Assembly (NCBI GenBank): GCA_000469685.2
Contig: LS997566.1
Location: forward strand, 31,057,496-31,121,495
Source: Haemonchus contortus
Lineage: Eukaryota; Nematoda; Chromadorea; Rhabditida; Trichostrongylidae
Reading direction: 5' to 3'
DNA: 64,000 bases
This document shows positions 51,589 to 63,467 of this stretch, one piece after another (the first letter of the stretch is position 1; every line of letters starts with the position of its first letter). The position numbers were made by a program, and so were the translations under genes. The notes below the pieces were generated by a model that was not told the DNA's origin, did not search any database, and saw only the letters and a program-made list of their open reading frames with translations.

Positions 51589-51605
51589 GCTGAAAAACAA
51601 ATATT
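51589..51605 (-). promoter_or_regulatory. GPN2: spliced-leader acceptor of GPN2
   Basis: On the minus strand TTTGTTTTTCAG is followed by a single C and then ATG. Nothing upstream encodes an additional GPN2 N-terminus, and the protein should begin just before its P-loop, so this AG is best read as a trans-splice site. Confidence 0.7.
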
Positions 51606-52665
51606 TTCCAAAAATACGAAACAGTTCCAACTCGTACACAGAAACGAAAATCCAGTATGGGAACCTGGTTCCCACACTGAGCTTATATGGCATAAAATGT
51701 AATAGACGCAGGACTTCATGAGTAACTGTGTAACATCACAACCAGACGTCACGGAGAAACGAAAATTCAGTACGAGAACACGAATCCTACAGTGACTTTA
51801 CGGTAAACTAAAATGCAGTGAGCGTAAAGCTTCACGGACAAAACATTTCCTTTCACGACGTAACTCTATTTTAATGCACAATTCTTCAAACCGTCCATGA
51901 ACGAGCCCCCATCCTGAGTGTCGTCTTATAAACGCAGACAGCCTGTGCGAATTAGTGCTTGGTCCCAGAGGTTCCTATGAACTGTGATTCCATGTAAACA
52001 GCGTAAATACAGAGAAAACCAAGAAATTTCAATGGTAATTTAATAAGAACATAAAGAAATAGCTTATATTTGCCACTGGACTGTTGAAGAAATCTGGACC
52101 CTTCCTGAGATCCCAATCAGAGCAGCAAACCCGATGCAACTTGGAAATATTTCACTTTGTGCCAGAAGTCTCTCTTCAGATTTTAAAGAAAAAGCCGGTA
52201 AAATAAACAGCTACTACGTAAAGTAGATTACATTAACTGCAATCACACAAGACACAACTAGCTGGTCGTTTCCTGGTCGTTTTCGTTACATCTCCGCGTG
52301 GATTCCATGAGATATCCCGTCTACGTGTTTTTGTAGTGCCTTTTGTTTGTGACTGAAGTAACTTAAGAAGGATACAGCCATGCTTGGGGACGGAACACCT
52401 GGGCCGAGCTTATTTTCCAATTACTGTGCCCCTTGTACATGTGCCATTAATTTAGATTCGTGTTCTCGACAGTTAGTTTCGGTTCAATGATTATCTTTGG
52501 TATTACTGATTATTGGTCAGTGGTAGAAGTATTTGAGCCATTGGTAGTATCATTGATTGGTACGCTTGGTTCATTAGTAATGATCAATGGTGCTATCAAG
52601 GAGCACCGCATAGTTGAGGAGTGGGTGTATCACCTAACATCGTCCCTCTCGCGAGTCAGAGATGT
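51606..52665. other. no gene seen
   Basis: Presumed 5' flank of GPN2. No motif or repeat was recognised. Confidence 0.4.
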
Positions 52666-53310
52666 TCATTGAGTCGTCCTCGCTTCAGGGACACGAGGCT
52701 CACCATTCCTTTCGTTTAGAGCTTTTGTGAAGCAGTCTGACCATCTCGTTGGCGGCCGTCCTGGCGTTCGTTTGATGTCCCGAGGACTCCAGTGAGTAAC
52801 CACCCTGGTCCAACGACCACCACTATATGGCAAAACGTGGCCGTCCCACCTGTGCTTCGATTTCTTTGCGTAATCAACGGCATCCCTGATCTCCGCTCGT
52901 TGACGGAGCTCGGAATTGCGGATTCCCCTCTGCACTTGAGTGTATAGGAAAATTCCGAGCATCGTCCTTTCCAAAGCTCGTTGAGTAACGCTGACAGCAC
53001 GCTCGTCCTAATTTCGTAGAGTCCAAGTCTCCGAGGCGTACGTCAAAGCAGGAAGGACAGCAGTGTCGAAAAGGTGAGCGCGGAGCCGGATGTTCTTTGT
53101 CTTCTTCACTACTCCCTCGATATTCTTAAATGCTCCCCACGCGGCGCGTTTCCTTCTGCTCAGCTCCGTAGCTAGGTAGTTCATCATGTTATCTTTCCGA
53201 CCCAGATTCACAAAGCCAGAGCATTCAGAGATATTCGTTCCGCTTAGCATAAAGGGAGCATCAGGTATCAACCAGTTTCTCATGAAGGGGGGGGGGGGGG
53301 GAGTGGGTGA
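52666..53310 (-). pseudogene. RTE-type LINE 3' fragment
   Basis: The minus strand begins at MRNWLIPDAPFMLSGTNISE and continues FVNLGRKDNMMNYLATELSR, RKRAAWGAFKNIEGVVKKTK, LRAHLFDTAVLPALTYASET and W. After a frame change near 53000 it reads ERTMLGIFLYTQVQRGIRNS, KKSKHRWDGHVLPYSGGRWT and RDIKRTPGRPPTRWSDCFTK. This is the thumb and C-terminal part of a nematode RTE polymerase. It lacks the 5' end and catalytic box and is frameshifted. A 15-base G run marks its truncated edge. Confidence 0.92.
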
Positions 53311-53601
53311 AATACATAAAAAGGTGGGCAACACGTTTTCCCTCCATCTTCGGTGGCATCCTTTAGCGGCAGACGTTAGAACGGAGTGGTTGCTTCACTT
53401 TTTTTCAAGTGAAACGGAATGTCTGCTTTGATTTGTCAGTTTGCTGTTTTTTTTTTGTTTTTTTTTTCTCTTGAAACAGTGGGTGGCCTTGACACTTGAT
53501 AGCGAACGTTTCTTACTTTGCTACTCCCGCTTGCTGCTGTGCTGCTTCATTGCTTTGAAAACTTGTATTTTAGATAATCTAACATTATGAATCGAGAGAT
53601 A

Positions 53602-54482
53602 TTAGGTTGGCAAATAAGTCCTGCGACAAAATTGAGACCTTTCTTAAATCATTTCTAAATTTTTTCATGTCAATCAATTTTCGGAAAAATATTTACCGAA
53701 GAAGTCGACAACCTTCTCTTATCCTTTGAGCCAATCACTGATGCCATCCCTTCAGGAGTGAGGGAGCTGTGACTCAGAGAAAAAATTGGCTGCCGTTTTT
53801 GGATCACATTAAGTTACAAATTTCTTTTCCACAACGGGATGCTCAAAAAGGCGGAGCACCTGGTAGTTAAAAGGGGGAACACTCCGCGAGTACGACTGAT
53901 GAATAACCTGGAACCGAGCGGGATCGGTGAACTTTTGACGTGGGTCTAAAGCGAATTTTTGACCGGCGTTGTCCCTGTGTAGGGACCTGATTTACGGCTT
54001 TAATCGTCCTTCTTTAACCCTGTTGACCAAGTGAAGGGGATCATAAGGGCAAACGATAGCTGTGTCCATCTTGTCTGCGTTTAGCAACTCATAATGGATG
54101 GATTCCTTCAACATCCATTGAATTAGGGGACGATGCTTGCGTTACCCCGAAGGCTGGTATCTCCTGCAGTGAAGCGATCCAACCGATTATTGAACGTCGA
54201 TCGGTGAGCAGTGCTAGCATTGAATAGATTGCTAATATTTCGAGCCGCTACACCCGCGTTTTTCCCTTGGCGTGCTTAGTAGAAGGTGATGGTACGAATG
54301 GGGTGTTGTCCATTCATTGACCGTAATGCTGCAAAAGCCCACACGCATGCCCTTATTTACTCATGTGTTGATTACCCGGGGAACGTCCTACAAGTTTATC
54401 ACCTTTGCTACCGTGTTCACACTGTTGATACAAATTTTCAACGCTTCAAATTTTTTGTCGCAGGACTTATTTGCCAACCTAA
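53602..54482. mobile_element. mariner-derived element, 881 bp, non-coding
   Basis: TTAGGTTGGCAAATAAGTCC at 53602 and its complement GGACTTATTTGCCAACCTAA ending at 54482, extended inward by TGCGACAAAA/TTTTTGTCGC to 30 bp. TA flanks at 53600-53601 and 54483-54484. The TIRs are nearly perfect, so the insertion may be fairly recent, but no transposase motif could be read inside on either strand. It ends about 100 bp upstream of the mett-10 leader acceptor. Confidence 0.92.
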
Positions 54483-54569
54483 TATCATTTTTTGAAGCGA
54501 ATTAATTTCTCGTCTCGTATTTCTGGTTTGTTTGCACAATTTGGCTTTTATCACTTTTGATTGTCAAAC

Positions 54570-54583
54570 CAGTGGAGTTTTAG
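54570..54583 (+). promoter_or_regulatory. mett-10: likely spliced-leader acceptor of mett-10
   Basis: GGAGTTTTAG ends at 54583, 29 bases before the main ATG (54613). A single G and then another ATG follow, which opens a nine-codon upstream ORF (54585-54611) stopping one base before the main ATG. The acceptor is an inference from sequence context. Confidence 0.6.
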
Positions 54584-54584
54584 G

Positions 54585-54611
54585 ATGGAAAAAGGCCGAT
54601 CTGCAACGTAA
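54585..54611 (+). promoter_or_regulatory. mett-10: upstream ORF in mett-10 leader
   Basis: ATG, seven codons and TAA (MEKGRSAT), located between the leader acceptor and the METT-10 start. If the transcript is trans-spliced at 54583, this would be the first AUG met by ribosomes and could reduce METT-10 translation or favour reinitiation. Confidence 0.45.
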
Positions 54612-54612
54612 A

Positions 54613-57600
54613 ATGTCTTTAAATCGTTATATGCATCCTCGTAACCCGTACAAGGACAAGCCTCCAGATTTCAATGATCTGGCCACTCGGTTTGCCGATT
54701 TCCGTGCACATTGTACGTTAGGAAGTAATGGCAGGGTGAGTTTTCAGGAAGCCTCAAAATCTAATCTGTTTGCTGTTTTGCCATATCGTGCCATTCTGCC
54801 TTGTCTTCAGGTATTTGTTAATTTTCAAGAAGACGGAGCTGTTCGTTCGCTCGCAAAAGCTTTACTCAAAAAGGATTTTGATCTCGAGGTGAGCCCCATG
54901 TTCACTTCCAATCATTAATGTTCCTCACCATAATTTTCTTTTAGATTGAGCTTCCACATGGCTGTTTAGTGCCTCGTGTTCCTCAACGCTTAAATTATAT
55001 ACTTTTTATTGAAGATTTATTAAAACTCAACCATATTGAAGACGATATTGTTGGTATTGACATTGGTCAGTGTACTTTCGCTATTGTTTCTAATACATTC
55101 TTAGACTTTTTAGAGTACATGCTTTGGTTTTTATGGTATTTTTCTTTTCTGAAGTGAAGGAGTGTAGTGTAGCTTCCGGATCATTTCAAAGTCTGCCGAT
55201 CCGTTTTTTGTAGCTTCCAGGTGTGCCAATAATTTTAACCAGATGATGGCTTTAGGTACTGGTGCGTCTTGTGTTTATGCATTGTTGGGTGCACGTTGGG
55301 CTGGATGGAAATTCATAGCAACTGAAGCGAATGATGAAGCCGCTAATACAGCCAACGGCAATGTTGTTCGTAATCAGCTCAGTCATCTCGTTCGGGTTGT
55401 ACATGTCAATGAACACTCTCAAACACTAATCAAGGTGGGTGATCTTATCGTAAGATATTTCTTTCCATTTCTGGCTGATTTCAACCGGTGTTCTGCTGTT
55501 GCTTCATTTTTTGCAGTCATGTGCCTAGAATTAAGTTTTCGTATATGTAGAGATAGAAATTAAGTAGAGATTATCAGAAACTAGTAACTTTTTTCCGTTT
55601 ATTGTAATCTATTCCAGGATTTGACTCGACAGTTCAGCGATTTGCAATTCTCGTTCTGTATGTGTAATCCTCCTTTTTTTGAATCGTGCGAAACTGATAA
55701 GGTTTTTATTTTTATTGATCCTTATTTTGCATATGTATGCTGTCGTGTTCTGCTAACTCGTCTTAGAGGTTCTCTGTCGATACAGCTTCCGGAGCCATGT
55801 TGAATGAATGCGCAGTTGATTCTTCTGAAGCGGAACGAGCTCCTCCCCGATCTGCGACAGTAGCACGCCGAGGAGAACTTGAAGTCGAGGTCAGTTGAGG
55901 GGTTGTCTCAGTGATAATGGGCAAGGTTGGGAAAAATACTTTATTTGAATTTTTCTTGAAAAATAAGTCGAACACCTTGCTAACACTCCCTAAATCGTTT
56001 CTGCAGAAATTCCCATATGTTTTTGCATGTCTTTTGTCATGGTCCGACCTGACTATTTTCTTCCATAGAGGTAAGGTACAGTGAAGATAGTAAAGTCACA
56101 CTAAGAATAAAAATCGTCACATTTCCAAAATGGTTGCATTGTTACCAGTTAAAATGGAGACTTGAGATAGGTTCCATGTTTCCTGTTTCAATTATAGTCA
56201 TCGTTGCTTTCAGGGTGGTGAAGTGGCTTTTGTTGGACGCCTTATAGATGACAGTGTCCTTCTTCAAACTCAAGTCAGGTGATCATACTTAAACGTTAGT
56301 TTTCATTGGACTGCTCCTCATTTGGCTTCTTTTGAAACTGTCGGATCAAATATTTGTGAAGAATCACATATTTTACATTTGAAATCTCTTCGTGACATCT
56401 GATCATGCTGGAAAAATGAAGATGCAGAGCGTTCGGTTGCAATGATCATCTTCGAGATTGCGACTGACGGCTTTGCTCAACGTAGATGTTTTGGGAGCGC
56501 TATTTGATCTCAGTCAAAGGATATATAAATTGTTTCATTTTAAATGTTCTCATCTAACACCGAGCGCTTTTCTACCTTTCTTACGTATTTTCATCTGAGC
56601 ATTGAAGTTTCAAGTGGCTTGCTTTCAGCATTTATACAACTATGCTCGGTAAAAAGAGTAGTGTCAATGCTCTATGCCGTCGGCTGTCTAGAATAGATGG
56701 TGTGCGGTATACAGTGTCAACATTGTCTCAAGGCAGAACACAACGATGGGTCTTAGCGTGGACATTTTTGGCTAAAATTCAGCTGGAGAACGTAGGTCGA
56801 TTGTTTCTTTTCCTCATTTTTCTTTCTACTTCACGAGCTTTACAGAAGAGTTGTGCATCCCTTTACCTCATTTGCCCGACTGATTTCAAAACATCTCCTC
56901 TTCTTTGGGTTCGCTCGCACCTAGAACGCCTTGAAGTGGAAACGGAACGAGAAAGTGTAGACATGGTATTGTTTGCTGCGAGCCTAAGTGTAAATCAAAG
57001 TATTTGTTGGAGTATAACTGCGAAACTGTTCATTTCAGCTTACTTGCTCTGCTCGTAGGGTTACTTGGACAAATCAACGTTCAAAAAGGAGAGCAGAAGC
57101 TAAATTGAAACCTCCCGAAGCAAAGAGGAGCAGGTAGACACTTTTACATTTTCTTTTTACACTCTCTTCGGCTGTAAGTAAGTCGACCGTCCTTTGAATT
57201 TGCATGAGTAGCAAATATTATCAAAGGAATGCAATATTGTCACTGTATAACTACCTGAAAGGGGAGAAGCTTCTTGCCAAGAGTCATATTACTGCATTAC
57301 TCAATAGAGCAGCAAGGTGAATTAAGAGTTTATTACGATCAAGAGGAAGAGGATAACTAGTGACGTTCTGAATAAAGCACACAAACCGAACAGTTCGGTG
57401 AATATTGTTTCAAGTGTGCACCTATATGTTTCGTGAACAGATCCTGCCCAATTTAAAGATATTGTATGAAGAGGTTGTTGATCATGAAAAAAAACCCTGT
57501 CTCTCCCGAGCTTTGTAATTGTTCATGTTTGCTTTGACGAAAAAACGGAACTACGTGACGGCCAAATGCACGCTAATTTTCTTCAGAGAAATCGAAGGAA

Positions 57601-58803
57601 TAGGCTCGCTCGAAATCTCACTTTTGAGTTCCTTCCTGGATAGATGTGCGTTCAGACTTGAGTACAACTCGTATGTCATATGCAAAGTTTCATCGGATAA
57701 TGTCCTGGATTAGAACGGCGGTCAGAACGGCTTTACTCGATGATCATTTGGCTAGAGTGGAGTGTCTGCGTGATGGGGTAGAGTCCCGTCATAAGGTTGA
57801 ATTAAATTAGTGCCTCTGAAGAATAGGAGCAAGCCGTAACACCTCTATAATAATGAATTGTCTACCTTGAAATGTGCAAGGCACAACAAGACCAGCGTGA
57901 TGAAGTAGTATCTACTTATCACTACTGCTTACCTATGACTTATCTGATGGTAGAAGAAGAATGTGTACTTTTAGGTTGTCCAATGTAGACGTTGATGCTC
58001 AAGCTTCATTGGGAGTTGGTGACGGGAGAGATTCATTGTCGAACGCGGGCAACTTCGATTCTTGCCTAAACATACCCTTGTCAAGTACGCAGGCCGATGC
58101 CAGTATTCAGGTGTGACAAATCTTTTCCGTGTAGGATTTCCCAAAACATAAAGAGAGTTCCCATTTTTTCAGGCGTACTTTCCGTGTTCTTTACCACCGT
58201 CGATGTTGCGTTTTCGTGTCATTCAATCTCGTGAAAATGATGGAGTCTCATTTGAATATATTGACGGTTATAAACCAGGTTTATATCAGTTACTGCAGTA
58301 TTTGAAAAATCAAATGAAATAGTTCTGAGTAGTCAAAACCTATAAATGCCCCTGTGCCTAAGACCCTCAGATTCTTCATAATGTATATTCTAATCCTTTT
58401 GCATGCTAGTAGTTTCCTCAGGTTAGGTACTTCTGCTGTCATATGCGTATATATGTTCTATCGTATGAATACTCCTGTTCTCCTCTGCATTGTTATCACG
58501 TGTAGTTTTCCCAGCATTCGTCATACGGTTACGTTCAGCTTTAACATTATCGGTTTCCCCGTCATTGTACTTCACAATGTATAATATGTGGTCGAGTCAA
58601 ACTCTTGCATAATAACATCTTTTCCACATGATTTTTTTCTGAAATTTCATTTGTATGTTATTTTTTCTACGCTTACACATAACAGTGATTGCTATCTTGG
58701 TCTTGTATCAGGTGGAAATACGTTTTTATGGATCTGCACTCTATTACCCAGTGAATCTAAAGCCATTAAACGTAAACAAAGTTTGTTATTGAGCGTTTGT
58801 TGA
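54613..58803 (+). CDS. mett-10: METTL16/METT-10 RNA m6A methyltransferase
   Basis: S-adenosylmethionine-dependent N6-adenosine methyltransferase of U6 snRNA; in worms it also marks the 3' splice site of sams pre-mRNA (family knowledge). Thirteen exons join in phase: 54613-54735, 54811-54888, 54945-55065, 55256-55434, 55618-55701, 55767-55889, 56214-56278, 56629-56791, 56846-56965, 57039-57133, 57975-58110, 58173-58278 and 58712-58803. The sum is 1485 nt, or 494 residues plus stop. The N-terminal RNA-binding module starts MSLNRYMHPRNPYKDKPPDF, VPQRLNYILFIEDL precedes the SAM site GIDIGTGASC, and the catalytic NPPF tetrad is in CMCNPPFFE. GGEVAFVGRLIDDS, YTTMLGKKSS and LSQGRTQRWVLAWTF complete the Rossmann domain. 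A basic linker (KRRAEAKLKPPEAKRSR) and a short C-terminal domain resembling the vertebrate conserved region follow. All key residues are intact. Confidence 0.95.
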
Positions 58804-59979
58804 GATCTGCACCTGGATGTCGTCTCCAACATCCATATTCGATTAAACATCGTTAGCGTTTGGTATCCTTCTCGTTTTCCTTTTTTCCCTACACGATCTG
58901 AGGCCTCAGTTTTTTTTGTGATTTTCGGCCGAAAAGTAGAGTAACCAAGAGCGCCAACACTATATAGGTGCGGAAGCAAGAGGAAATCAAAACGGGAATA
59001 CGAGAGTTTACACCTCCCAAATCATCAAAGCATTCTAATTGAATTTTCGTGGCCATTAGTTTGTTGTGCTTTTTTCCTCGTCTACTATATTGGGTAGCCC
59101 AAGGCTAATCAGGGTCATGAAGCTCTGTAAAATTCGTGATTAAGTTTATTAAAAGTAAGTCAATGTCTCAGACTGATGGTCACTTCCGGACCCGCAAAGA
59201 GCTTTCTCATGCACTGAGGAAAGGACAAGGAGTTGGTGGAAGGTGTTTTTTTTTGTATTCATGCCCATCTGAGATGTATGATGACCATTATTGAGATTAA
59301 TTTTTGATGAAAGAATATTCTTTATAAGGAGATTAGAACTGCTATCATAGTGAGATCGTTATCAAATACTTCCAAGATTAATAGGTCTTATTGTACTGGT
59401 CCAATAAGTTTTCATCTTAAAGTTTCCTTCAGGAAAGTTTTTGAGAATTTGCGTTGTCACCGAAGTGTTGATTCACTCCTTATCGGTCCCCTCCAGCAAT
59501 GTTTTCGTTCGGAGGAGTAATCCGATAAGCACACTACAAGGTGTCGTTATCATCCCGTTGCTCAGCTTCCTATACTTCTTATCAAAGCCCTTTTAATAAG
59601 TGCGTATTAGCTGTCAATCAAATAGGCACGTTCTTTAGAACAATGTTTGATTGCTTTTACTTCATGCATTTTTCATATCTTTTAACCCAATTTTTATGAT
59701 ACAGCTGTCTGCCAGTGCTGGTGTCTCCAGTGCCAAGGTAATACATTACATAAAGTTACGAAAAGTGATGACTACCGTAGGAATCGGTTTTCTCGATGGT
59801 TACGTAGTGTCTTTCACAACTGCATTCCCCTCTTAAACGGTTTTTATTGGGAAGCAGAACATTTCTGAGGGACCTCAAAATTACTTTTGCAACTGGGCGA
59901 TTCTTTTGTTAGAATTATACGGTGTGCTTGAATATAACTTATACGGTAAAAATGAAGTAACCTTAATTATGAAATGGCT
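58804..59979. other. mett-10 3' flank, no gene seen
   Basis: The 3' end of mett-10 lies here but no clean AATAAA close to the stop was seen. The remainder holds only short ORFs. Confidence 0.4.
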
Positions 59980-61241
59980 TCCTGCTTGTGAAGCGTATAA
60001 TGAAATCCATGGGTCAAATAACTCTTTGTTTTTCCAATCATTACAAATCGCTAGTGGTTAAAGCCCTCCGCAGAATATTCAGTGTTTCCAGAGTACTCCG
60101 TACAACTGACCGATCTACTTTGTTGAGGGCTTTAAGGTTTATGTTCGTCCAATTCTTGAATGTGAGGCTACTCTCTCTGCACCTATAGAAAGAAGGATAT
60201 TTATTCTTTTGAAGGATTTCAAAACGACTACACTCGCAAATTAATGCTCCGCTGCTTGCGTGCAAAATATCCCGATATTCCGATGGTTCTGAACGAAAGA
60301 AACTTTTCCGTTTGAAATCGCTTGAGTGGAGCCGAAATAAACTTGATCTCCTTATGGCGTCTAAAATTCTTAATGGTCTGACTAAAAGGGATGCCTCCAA
60401 AATTTTCGTGATTGTTCATTCTAATACGAGAGGTACTTCCGCTGAAATTTCAACTGCTTCAGCTCGATCCCAGGTTAAGTCACAGTTTTTCAGTAGTAGA
60501 ATTTGCACGCCTTTAAATACTCTTTTACGTCGCAATCTTCCGTCAAACTATAATGCTTTAAAGGCACAGTTCACGATAATTCAATGGGCGGGGACGTCAA
60601 TGGCCTTCCCGCCTCTCCATCGATGTCACGTCAGACGTCAGAGACGAGTGTCGAGACAATACAGATTGCAAACTTTCGTTCTAGGACCCACACACAATCA
60701 GCTGTCGCCGAGTGATGAGGCGATGTTTTTCTCCCATTCTTTTTTCCTCTGCTATTCTTCTTGCTGCCGCGATCCCTTATTTAATTTCCTACTCCTAGAG
60801 GCGGAAAAAGCTGATCTACTTCTGCTGTTACTAGGGTTTTTTGTTTACTTATGCTTATAAGTGAATAAATTTTCGCTTACCATTGTCTTTTATTCGCACC
60901 AGAACCCACACGCACGCAGTGAGACACATAGTATAGCTCGTCCGAACGCCCCACTCTTCTTCATTTTTCTTAACTCACTCTCGTTCAGCCCCTAGTTTAA
61001 CGGTTTTTCGACACTATTTTCGATCTTGTCTTCCATTTTTCATCATAATTTGGACTACCCAAAATTATCGTGAACTGTGCCCTTAAAAGAGCACTGGACT
61101 AGTGCATTTGATCTGTCCTTTTTTATTTTGTTCTATGCAATGTGTTGATGTTGAATAGTTTTGCAATGTATTATTACTAACTTAATTGTTCCACATGCCT
61201 ACTGGCATGTTCGTTGATAAATAAATAAATAAATAAATAGC
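59980..61241 (+). pseudogene. CR1-like LINE 3' end, with nested insertion
   Basis: The plus strand reads ILRVFRTT-like sequence (VLRTTDRSTLLRALRFMFVQ), then DGSERKKLFRLKSLEWSRNK, LDLLMASKILNGL, and FFSSRICTPLNTLLRRNLPS with NYNALK. This matches the thumb and C-terminal block of CR1-type polymerases (SLExRRxxxDLxxxYKIxNGL, then FxxRxxxxWNxLPxxVV). A 521-bp element interrupts the last codons at 60562, and coding-like sequence (EHWTSAFDLS) resumes after it. The element ends in (AAAT)n at about 61219-61240, as LINE 3' tails do. It is 5'-truncated with frame changes, so it is dead. Confidence 0.88.
60562..61082. mobile_element. TTAA-flanked inverted-repeat element (521 bp)
   Basis: AGGCACAGTTCACGATAATT at the left and AATTATCGTGAACTGTGCCC at the right, with TTAA directly outside both ends (60558-60561 and 61083-61086). 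TTAA duplication is the mark of piggyBac-type transposition. Reading across a single TTAA rejoins the interrupted LINE frame, confirming it as an insertion. It shares ends with the 12166-12684 element. No transposase. Confidence 0.88.
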
Positions 61242-62013
61242 ATCAGTGGGCGCCCTAATGTACCCCAACGGGACGTTTCTGATTGTGAGACAAAGTGGGG
61301 TAGTCATTGGCGGAAGTGAATTTTCGTCTTGTTTCTAGAGCCTTAGTTATTCTTTCTTAGCAATTTTCTTTTCTTTTTTTTATTTTCTTTCTTAGCGAGA
61401 GCTGTTGCCATTTTTACTGAGCATAACAACTGTTCCTTTTTCTTCCTCGCTCCAAAGTAAATTGAATCTTTCTGGATTGAAGAAGCTTTTTGCTACCAGG
61501 ACCTTCCCTAGAATCAGTCAGTCAATCAGAATCAAAAAGACTGTCGACCACTTGCCAGACTGACAGGTACCGTTAATCAGTGCGAAGATACAATCGATTT
61601 AATGACCTTTTTCCGTACACTTCTTACCAATCTTTACCGACTATGACCCATCAATCCATGTAATACCTATGGACATCTAGGTTCAACGGTGAACATTAAT
61701 CGCGCGACAATTTACAACTGCTTTTTGCCGCTTCTTATCAGCCTTTATCAGGCTACAACCTTTTGCCGCTTACCGTTTGTGTCCCATCGAACTAATTTCA
61801 CGCTTTGGAAACTGGAACACCTCATAGTCAAAATAATGGAGGTCGTAAGTTGTGGACCAACAATTACAGACATGCACATTCACCGATCCTTTCACTGTTT
61901 TAAAGTAATTAGGATTTTTAATGAGAGTTTATGAGTCATCTTAGCTTGTAATCGCAAAACCCGCCGGAGTTCCGCCAATTGCAAGACCGAGATGATTTCC
62001 CTCCTTCATTCTG
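61242..62013. other. no gene seen
   Basis: Between the LINE tail and the RTE fragment. No motif was recognised. Confidence 0.4.
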
Positions 62014-62765
62014 ATGGAACAGTTACTGTATTTTGAAGGGCAGTGGTGTAGGTCATATACGACCTCCTTTTCAGATCTGGTCGAGAGCCTCGCTTACCTG
62101 CATACCTATCATCGTAGGCAAGATGGATATATAGTCCCTTCAGTTCTCCCTTCCGAAATTCGACGTATCATCACGTCGATGAAGAATCGTACGGCGCCTG
62201 GTACCAACAGGATCAAAACAGAACATCCGAAGAGTCTCCCACCAGTTATCGTCAGAGTTCTGGCTAGGCTCTTAACGCGTTACCTGTAATGATGCAAAAG
62301 GGGTACGAGGTGAAGAAGGATTCAATGTTAACAATGATTCTTCAATGACGTTCCCGAGATCATCATGTGCCATTTGGAATACGAAAAAATGGGAGTAAAG
62401 GTCGACCTCGCGACCATCATCTCCTCTTTCCAGACGATGTCAGGCTTATAACGGCGGAATGGGTGCTCGCCCAATTCGACAGCGCTTGTGGAAAGATCGG
62501 ATTACGACTGAACCTAACGAAAACGATGTTCATGCGGAACGGATTCGTACCGGTGCTCCCTTTACGCTCAAGGGAACGAATACCTTCAGCTCTATGTATG
62601 TAGCTGCGTGTGTCTTGGTCAAGAAGTAACATGGTTAACGACCTAGTTCGGGAGCTAAATAGAAGGAAACGCGCGATGTGGACAACAGTCAGAAATATCT
62701 GGGGGGGGGGGGGTAGTGAAGACGACAAAGATAATCCCAGTCCATTCACCAAGGATCGAGGGGAA
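62014..62765 (+). pseudogene. RTE-type LINE fragment, internally deleted
   Basis: The plus strand reads VLPSEIRRIITSMKNRTAPG then RIKTEHPKSLPPVIVRVLAR and LLTRYL (polymerase entry block, 62140-62287). It then jumps to HHLLFPDDVRLITAEWVLAQ (active site, with FPDD instead of FADD) and FDSACGKIGLRLNLTKTMFM (62415-62540), followed by MVNDLVRELNRRKRAMWTT. The fingers and palm between these blocks are missing. The damaged catalytic box, deletion and frameshifts mark it as dead. A 13-base G run lies at 62701-62713. Confidence 0.92.
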
Positions 62766-63467
62766 AGAACGCTAAAAAGGTAGAGTTACTATTATAGCCG
62801 GCAACAGATCCGCAATTGCTTTTACGCCATTCTATGCCGTATACCATATTGTGTCATACTTCCCTTCTGCATAAGAGCAGAGATCATCTTCCGAATTCCA
62901 TGGGACATGTGCGATGTTGAAAATAGGTACAGGTGGGACAGAGCGCTTCTTGGTACACGAATAATTTTCATATGTTAATGTCTGGCGAAGCTGAAATATG
63001 GGCAGAATTATTCCAAGGTAATCTAGAAAACCTCTTGCCGAAAAAAAAGTGTATGGCTGGCTGAGATTCAAAACTTTTGGCACGACTTATGATTCGAGCT
63101 AGAGCGAGACCTTTCGCTCGAAAACATTACGAGATTTTTAACTAGTATGTATGCTTGCTTCAGCCTTTCCAAGATTTCAAACTTTGTAGGGCCAGTGTTT
63201 CGGTCCCTAGGCCCAAGAGAGTACTTGTTGACTTGCACCGAGTTTACATTGTCAGACGAAAGTGAAACACAGGTATACCAGAGTGACCGAGTGATTGGGT
63301 GTGAAAAGACGCGGACCAAATGGAGCCTTTCAGATAAAGCTACGGTTAAACCCTTGTTGAAATAAAACACAACGCTCGCTCGCTCAAAAGCTTGCCTGTG
63401 GCCACGAGCCAGGAGAGATGTCGAAATTCCGCGGCAAACCTACAAGGGTTGAGCGGTGTTTTTTTTC
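62766..63467. other. no gene seen
   Basis: Only overlapping short ORFs; the 100-codon minus ORF at 63370-63068 has no motif. Confidence 0.4.

Noticed and set aside
60041..60419. Minus-strand ORFs of 119 and 63 codons
   Set aside because: They are opposite-strand shadows of the CR1-like polymerase fragment.
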